Below, piece after piece: positions 5,292-9,062 of a stretch of DNA of 9,062 nt; position 1 is the first letter of the stretch; every line of letters begins with the position of its first letter. Origin of the DNA: Ferruginibacter sp. (GTDB lineage: Bacteria > Bacteroidota > Bacteroidia > Chitinophagales > Chitinophagaceae); NCBI GenBank assembly GCA_025362765.1, contig JANYFI010000553.1, positions 1-9,062 on the forward strand. Direction: 5' to 3'. The position numbers were made by a program, and so were the translations under genes. Below the pieces are notes generated by a model, which worked only from the letters and a program-made list of their open reading frames with translations, did not search any database and was not told the DNA's origin.

Positions 5292-6386
5292 TTACTCCAC
5301 CATTTCCACAATCTGGGTTGGAGCCATGTTGGCATTTCTCATGGAGATACCGCGGGTCGCATTGGCGGCAAAATCTAGGAATGCTTTTTTTGTTAATTCA
5401 TCCTCTCCCACCATTACAGGTATACCCGCATCGCCGGCCTCGCGAATAGATTGCACAATAGGTATTTGACCCAAAAATGGAATGTCAAATTCTTCTGCTA
5501 GATTTTTGCCGCCATTTTTTCCAAACAGGTAGTATTTATTATCCGGTAATTCTGCCGGAGTAAAATAACTCATGTTTTCTACCAGGCCAATGATAGGTAC
5601 TTTTAATTGTGCCTGCCCAAACATGGCGATGCCTTTTTTTGCATCGGCAAGGGCCACGGTTTGCGGCGTGGTAACTACAATAACGCCGGTTACGGGTACG
5701 GTTTGTACTACGGTCAAATGAATATCGCCCGTGCCTGGTGGCATATCAATCACCAGGTAATCCAGTTCGCCCCAATCCACATCGCTCACAAACTGGCGGA
5801 TGGCACTGCTCACCATTGGACCACGCCAAACCACCGCCTGCTTTTCATCTACCAGTAGCCCAATACTCATCATTTTGATACCAAACTTTTCGATAGGTAT
5901 AATCAAACCTTTACCATCTACGTCTTTCATCAATGGCCTGTCGCCCCTAACTCCAAACATAATGTGCTGGCTTGGGCCATAAATATCTGCGTCCATCAAT
6001 CCTACCGAAGCACCACTTTGTGCCAGTGCCAGGGCAAAATTACTTGCCACTGTACTTTTGCCTACACCACCTTTGCCACTCACTACGGCAATAATATTTT
6101 TAACACCTGTTAATACTGTTTTGGCATCTTTGCGGTTGCTGGTGGTATTGCTGGTGAAATTAACTTTCACAACTGCTTCTTTATTCACTAAAATCTTCAC
6201 TGCATTGATGCAGGCATTCATGATCATGTCTTTGAGCGGACAAGCGGGTGTTGTTAGCACCACCGTAAAGGATACGTAGTTACCATTGATTACAATATCT
6301 TTAACCATATTAAGCGTTACCAAATCTTTCCCCAGATCGGGCTCCTGTACATTACTTAACGCCTTCAGGATATCTTCATTAGTCAT
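5292..6386 (-). CDS. mrp: Mrp/ApbC family P-loop ATPase, Fe-S cluster carrier
   Basis: Mrp/ApbC/Nbp35 proteins are cytosolic ATPases that carry Fe-S clusters to target enzymes. The 364 residues show an N-terminal MIP18/DUF59-type domain (about 1-80) with the conserved TTPACP at 45-50 (Cys49). The P-loop domain follows, with the deviant Walker A GKGGVGKST at 104-112, MDADIYGPS at 131-139, WRGPM at 187-191 and DMPPGTGD at 214-221. The position where canonical Mrp has CxxC after NMSYF reads NMSYFTPAELPDNKYYLFGK (271-290) with no cysteine. I recall the same substitution in other Bacteroidota, so it is likely a lineage variant and not damage. A -7 box (TAATTTTG, 6429-6422) lies 36 nt upstream. The gene is divergent from the secreted protein gene and separated by 155 nt from the downstream cluster. 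Confidence 0.93.
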   Translation of the reverse strand: MTNEDILKALSNVQEPDLGKDLVTLNMVKDIVINGNYVSFTVVLTTPACPLKDMIMNACINAVKILVNKEAVVKVNFTSNTTSNRKDAKTVLTGVKNIIAVVSGKGGVGKSTVASNFALALAQSGASVGLMDADIYGPSQHIMFGVRGDRPLMKDVDGKGLIIPIEKFGIKMMSIGLLVDEKQAVVWRGPMVSSAIRQFVSDVDWGELDYLVIDMPPGTGDIHLTVVQTVPVTGVIVVTTPQTVALADAKKGIAMFGQAQLKVPIIGLVENMSYFTPAELPDNKYYLFGKNGGKNLAEEFDIPFLGQIPIVQSIREAGDAGIPVMVGEDELTKKAFLDFAANATRGISMRNANMAPTQIVEMVE

Positions 6387-6421
6387 CTGTTCAATATTTT
6401 GTTAAAAAGTAATCTATGCCG

Positions 6422-6429
6422 CAAAATTA
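6422..6429 (-). promoter_or_regulatory. -7 box TAATTTTG for mrp
   Basis: The minus strand reads TAATTTTG, an exact TAnnTTTG match, 36 nt before the mrp ATG. No TTG was found 17-23 nt upstream, so the -33 element is not supported. Confidence 0.4.
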
Positions 6430-6446
6430 GTTATTGATACCCTTAC

Positions 6447-6480
6447 TTTGTTTATTAATTAAGGAATGTTGTTACATTTG
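6447..6480 (+). promoter_or_regulatory. Bacteroidota promoter (TTTG-N22-TACATTTG) for the secreted protein gene
   Basis: TTTG at 6447-6450 and TACATTTG at 6473-6480 fit the -33 and -7 consensus, with a 22-nt spacer inside the accepted 17-23 range. It is the best two-part promoter match in the window. It would give a leader of about 75 nt before the ATG at 6563. The palindrome TTAATTAA (6455-6462) lies in the spacer. Confidence 0.5.
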
Positions 6481-6562
6481 GGAATACATCTTGTTGCTAA
6501 CGAATTAACTGCCTGCCTTATCCGCTAAATTGGGTATCATTGCAGTGATTGAATTTTATTAA

Positions 6563-7204
6563 ATGAAAATACTTTTACGATACTTTTTGATAAGTGCTTT
6601 ATTGATTCCAGTTGCTGCAAAGGCTCAATTTGAAAATTTTAAAGACTCAGTGGTAGAGTTATATGGCGTAGTGATGACGGCAGACAGCCTTCAGGGGATA
6701 CCTTCTGTGAGTGTAGTTGAAAAATTACAGGGTAGAGGAACCGTAACCAACAACCAGGGCGTATTTAGCCTGGTAGTATTAAAAGGGGAGACGGTTGAAT
6801 TTAGTAGTGTGGGCTTTAAACCTAAAACAATTATTATACCCAGGAACATTGAAGGCAACCAATATAGCGTGTTGCAATTAATGGTGACCGATACTGTTTA
6901 TTTGGCGGCTACCATTATAAAAGCCCGGCCTACACGGGAGCAGTTTGAAAGGGATTTTTTAAAGACGAAAGTACCGGACGATAACCTTGAAATTGCCCGC
7001 CAAAACAATGATGAAAACCGGCGACGCTTATTAATGTCAACATTACCCAGAGATGGCAAAGAAGCTGCCAGTAAATACCTGAGTCAGCAGGCTGCCAAAT
7101 ACTATTATGCAGGCCAGGCCCCACCCCAAAATATCTTTAATCCTTTTGCATGGGCCGATTTTATCAAGGCATGGAAAAGGGGAGATTTCAAAAACAAGAA
7201 TTAG
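6563..7204 (+). CDS. secreted protein with carboxypeptidase-regulatory-like (CarboxypepD_reg) domain
   Basis: The 213-residue product begins with a clear signal peptide (basic start, hydrophobic core 8-18, likely cleavage AKA|Q after residue 21). Residues 33-115 form a beta-sandwich of the CarboxypepD_reg-like type: VELYGVV start, the D-x-L-QGIP-V-V strand, the TVTNNQGVFSL turn (60-70) and EFSSVGFKPKTI (79-90). This fold is common at the N-terminus of TonB-dependent receptors, but here no barrel follows. Instead there is a polar, arginine- and asparagine-rich segment (120-165) and an aromatic/basic tail ending at residue 213. It is probably exported to the periplasm or cell envelope. Its partner and function are unknown. 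It has a good promoter of its own and no close downstream gene, so it is probably monocistronic. Confidence 0.8.
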   Translation: MKILLRYFLISALLIPVAAKAQFENFKDSVVELYGVVMTADSLQGIPSVSVVEKLQGRGTVTNNQGVFSLVVLKGETVEFSSVGFKPKTIIIPRNIEGNQYSVLQLMVTDTVYLAATIIKARPTREQFERDFLKTKVPDDNLEIARQNNDENRRRLLMSTLPRDGKEAASKYLSQQAAKYYYAGQAPPQNIFNPFAWADFIKAWKRGDFKNKN

Positions 7205-7382
7205 CCATTTTATTGGCCTGAATGGTATTCATCACACGAAAGTGTTCCTGGAAAATGATTTTACAATCAGTTAATTTAAAAATATAAGCCAGAAGTATTG
7301 TCTTTTGCCGGCCTTGATGGTTTATCTACAGACCCTACTTTTCCTTATTTTGTATTCCAACACACATTAAAATTTATTCCGG

Positions 7383-7390
7383 TAAATTTG
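7383..7390 (+). promoter_or_regulatory. -7 box TAAATTTG, possible promoter of aroK
   Basis: TAAATTTG matches TAnnTTTG exactly and lies 158 nt before the aroK ATG. The nearest upstream TTTG (7349-7352) is 30 nt away, too far for a -33 element, so support is weak. Confidence 0.28.
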
Positions 7391-7416
7391 TGCGATTTTT
7401 CAAAAAAGATAAGGGT

Positions 7417-7430
7417 ACAATTTAAATTGT
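7417..7430. repeat. perfect 14-nt palindrome ACAATTTAAATTGT
   Basis: The two halves ACAATTT and AAATTGT are exact complements. It lies 27 nt downstream of a -7-like box and upstream of aroK, where an operator could sit. AT-rich palindromes of this length can arise by chance. Confidence 0.35.
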
Positions 7431-7547
7431 TGTTTACTGGCAGGGCAGCAGCCAATGCCGTTAACTTTAGGAGATGGGTTCACCGCCTTTTGTCTCCAAG
7501 TAAAGCGATAGTTTGAAGCGCACCCAGGCAAAACAGTAATTATTATC

Positions 7548-8063
7548 ATGACTTTTTTTCTGACGGGATTTATGGGTAGCGGCAAAACGCATTGGGGTAA
7601 ACGATGGGCGCAAGCACGCCATTATACATTTATAGATTTGGATGAGGCCATTGAAAATGAAGAAGGGAAATTAATTGCTGACATATTTGAACACAAAGGC
7701 GAAAAATATTTCAGAAAAATTGAGGCGGCTACGCTGCGCAGTTATGCGGGGCTAACCGATACCATTGTTGCCTGTGGCGGGGGTACACCTTGCTTTCACA
7801 ACAATATGGAATGGATGAATGACCATGGCATCACTATTTATCTTAAAACAACGGCACCTGAAATTTTGGAAAGGGTATTGTTGGAACAGGATAAAAGGCC
7901 ACTGTTGAAAAAAATGAACCCTGCGGAACTATTGTTTTTTATTGAACAAAAGTTAAAAGAAAGAGCACCTTTCTACGATGCCGCAAAACAAATATTATTA
8001 TCCGAAAACCTGACTGAACATACATTTGGCGGTTTACTGAGTAAATTATCATCTTCTCAATAA
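7548..8063 (+). CDS. aroK: shikimate kinase
   Basis: This cytosolic NMP-kinase-fold enzyme phosphorylates shikimate at the 3-hydroxyl with ATP, the fifth step of the chorismate pathway. The 171-residue length is normal. Visible signatures are Walker A GFMGSGKT at 7-14 (K13), IDLD at 29-32 with shikimate-binding D32, FRKIE with R56, CGGGTP at 76-81, the lid arginine in DKRPLL (R116), and the adenine-side arginine in ERAPFY (R138). The ATG at 7548 puts the P-loop at the expected distance from the N-terminus. The stop is 10 nt before the DUF423 gene, so the two are probably co-transcribed. No other chorismate-pathway gene is in view. Confidence 0.95.
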   Translation: MTFFLTGFMGSGKTHWGKRWAQARHYTFIDLDEAIENEEGKLIADIFEHKGEKYFRKIEAATLRSYAGLTDTIVACGGGTPCFHNNMEWMNDHGITIYLKTTAPEILERVLLEQDKRPLLKKMNPAELLFFIEQKLKERAPFYDAAKQILLSENLTEHTFGGLLSKLSSSQ

Positions 8064-8073
8064 AAATTAAGGC

Positions 8074-8487
8074 ATGCAAAAAAGATTTATACAACTGGCT
8101 GCACTATTAGCAGCGTTGTCGGTTATTTTAGGCGCATTTGGTGCTCATGCCCTTAAACAAATAATTAGTGAAAAAGCACTGGAGGTGTATGAAACAGGCG
8201 TGCGGTATCAATTTTATCATGTATTGGCGTTACTGATAACGGGCATTTTATACAAAGAATTTACCAGCAATTATTTGGTTTGGGCCGGTCGGTTATTTGT
8301 AACCGGAATGTTATTTTTCTGCGGATCAATGTATTTTTTAGCCTTGGTAGATTTAGTCTTGCAACCTGGGTTAAAATGGATTGGCGCCATTACTCCGCTA
8401 GGTGGTATTTGCTTTATTGCCGGCTGGCTTTTGCTGGCGGTGGGTGTAGGAAAGAAAAATACAATTATATCGCAGCACTTAAAGTAA
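8074..8487 (+). CDS. DUF423 family inner-membrane protein
   Basis: The 137-residue protein fits the DUF423 family (YgdD in Escherichia coli), whose function is not established. Four hydrophobic helices are visible at about 6-25, 47-60, 69-92 and 105-126. Family motifs are LGAFGAHALK at 19-28, the YQFYHVLAL stretch at 45-53 and ITPLGGICFIAGW at 106-118. The short C-terminus after the last helix is basic (GKKN), consistent with a cytoplasmic end. It starts 10 nt after aroK and its last 23 nt overlap the 3' end of the convergent histidine kinase gene. Confidence 0.9.
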   Translation: MQKRFIQLAALLAALSVILGAFGAHALKQIISEKALEVYETGVRYQFYHVLALLITGILYKEFTSNYLVWAGRLFVTGMLFFCGSMYFLALVDLVLQPGLKWIGAITPLGGICFIAGWLLLAVGVGKKNTIISQHLK

Positions 8488-9062
8488 CTAGTGTACCGTT
8501 TTTATTTTCGATAGAAAAATCAATTCCGGATTTGGACATTCTTTGCTTCATATTTTTTAATCCGTTTCCAAAACGACGTAAATTATCGAAGTCAATACCA
8601 ATACCGTTGTCCAGGATGTAAAATGATATTCTTTCACCCTCCCTTTTTAATGTAAGTGATACTTCAGTTGCACTGGCGTGCTTTAAAATGTTGTTCAGCG
8701 CTTCTTTCACTACCAAAAAAACATTACGCCTTATGTCTCCATTTACCACAAAATCCGGCAAGTCGGGATCAATTTTAACGACGCAATGAACGCCGGAATT
8801 TTCAAAATATTCAAGGGCATAACTTCTAACATACGCCACTACATTTCCAAAAGAATCGTTGCTGCTGTTCATCGTCCAGATGATGGCATTCATATTATTC
8901 AGCAGCTCGTTTGCGGAAAAAGAAATTTTTTCAATTTCAGGAATGGTGTCTTTTCCCAGCCGGCTTTTTGCGAGTTCACTAAAGAGCCGGATAGCTGTAA
9001 CACCAGCGCCCAGGTCGTCGTGCATGTCAGCACTAATACGGTTTCGTTCGTCCTGCTGCACA
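8465..9062 (-). CDS. sensor histidine kinase, C-terminal part (runs off right edge)
   Basis: The frame is open from the window edge to a TGA-free stretch ending in TAA at 8465-8467, giving 199 residues of the kinase core. The apparent start near 9061 is an internal GTG, since the sequence before the H-box is already domain. The dimerisation domain is of the HisKA_3 type, with ERNRISADMHDDLGAG and the phospho-acceptor His at codon 9022-9020. The HATPase domain follows with N-box KEALNNILKHA, G1 box DNGIGID and G2 box GNGLKNM. Such NarX/DegS-type kinases usually pair with NarL/LuxR-type response regulators. In Bacteroidota they often carry large periplasmic sensor regions, which here would lie outside the window. 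No regulator is visible. It overlaps the DUF423 gene tail-to-tail. Confidence 0.92.
   Translation of the reverse strand, partial: VQQDERNRISADMHDDLGAGVTAIRLFSELAKSRLGKDTIPEIEKISFSANELLNNMNAIIWTMNSSNDSFGNVVAYVRSYALEYFENSGVHCVVKIDPDLPDFVVNGDIRRNVFLVVKEALNNILKHASATEVSLTLKREGERISFYILDNGIGIDFDNLRRFGNGLKNMKQRMSKSGIDFSIENKNGTLVTLSAAI

Larger units (their letters stand above)
7205..7547. other. 343-nt non-coding gap upstream of aroK
   Basis: Open frames here (72 codons at 7298-7516 plus; 61 codons at 7400-7585 minus) have no domain, typical start context or recognisable relatives, and I treat them as chance. The gap holds a promoter-like TAAATTTG (7383-7390) and a perfect 14-nt palindrome (7417-7430). 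No convincing terminator was seen after the preceding gene; the only hairpin nearby is ACAC-GAAA-GTGT, just four pairs. Confidence 0.65.

Noticed and set aside
7298..7516. 72-codon plus-strand open frame in the gap before aroK
   Set aside because: No recognisable domain, no start context and no family resemblance; it probably arises by chance.
7400..7585. 61-codon minus-strand open frame overlapping the aroK start
   Set aside because: It runs into the aroK coding sequence from the opposite strand and has no recognisable features.
1..9062. Defence island, prophage, insertion sequence, CRISPR array or biosynthetic cluster
   Set aside because: All recognisable genes are housekeeping or common membrane/signalling families; no transposase, integrase, nuclease-effector pair, repeat-spacer array or target-site duplication was seen.

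Overview
The window looks like an ordinary chromosomal segment from a member of the Bacteroidota, most likely a Chitinophagaceae/Sphingobacteriia-type organism. The evidence is promoter-like TAnnTTTG boxes, start codons without clear Shine-Dalgarno sequences, an AT-leaning genome, and protein versions typical of that phylum (a Mrp without the CxxC motif, an HRGCRG-type glycerophosphodiesterase, a small secreted protein with a carboxypeptidase-regulatory-like domain). The family assignment is inference from remembered protein features. No phage, insertion sequence, CRISPR array, rRNA or tRNA was seen.

Layout, left to right. Positions 1-592 (minus) hold the N-terminal half of an acyl-CoA dehydrogenase very close to glutaryl-CoA dehydrogenase. 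Positions 593-1000 are non-coding and unusually structured: a C/G-rich hairpin repeat, a nested inverted-repeat block of ACGGAT/ATCCGT words, and two divergent promoter-like boxes flanking a dyad. At 1001-1476 (plus) lies a small four-helix membrane protein gene broken by an apparent one-base frameshift. A tight minus-strand cluster follows (5136 down to 1458): lipoprotein glycerophosphodiester phosphodiesterase, kynureninase, PaiB-like FMN-binding protein and orotidine-5'-phosphate decarboxylase, with gaps of 10, -1 and 16 nt. Upstream, after 155 nt carrying small repeats, is the P-loop Fe-S carrier Mrp (6386-5292, minus).

Mrp is divergent from a plus-strand series: a secreted carboxypeptidase-regulatory-like protein (6563-7204), a 343-nt gap with a perfect 14-nt palindrome, then shikimate kinase (7548-8063) and a DUF423 membrane protein (8074-8487). 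The last gene overlaps tail-to-tail, by 23 nt, the C-terminal half of a histidine kinase running in from the right edge (minus).

Functionally this is core metabolism: tryptophan/kynurenine breakdown (kynureninase, and downstream glutaryl-CoA dehydrogenase), pyrimidine synthesis (PyrF), aromatic amino acid synthesis (AroK), Fe-S assembly (Mrp) and phosphodiester scavenging. I do not see a new multi-gene system. The points most worth checking are the broken membrane gene, the repeat-rich leader of the acyl-CoA dehydrogenase, the Mrp without CxxC, and the kynureninase-PaiB coupling.
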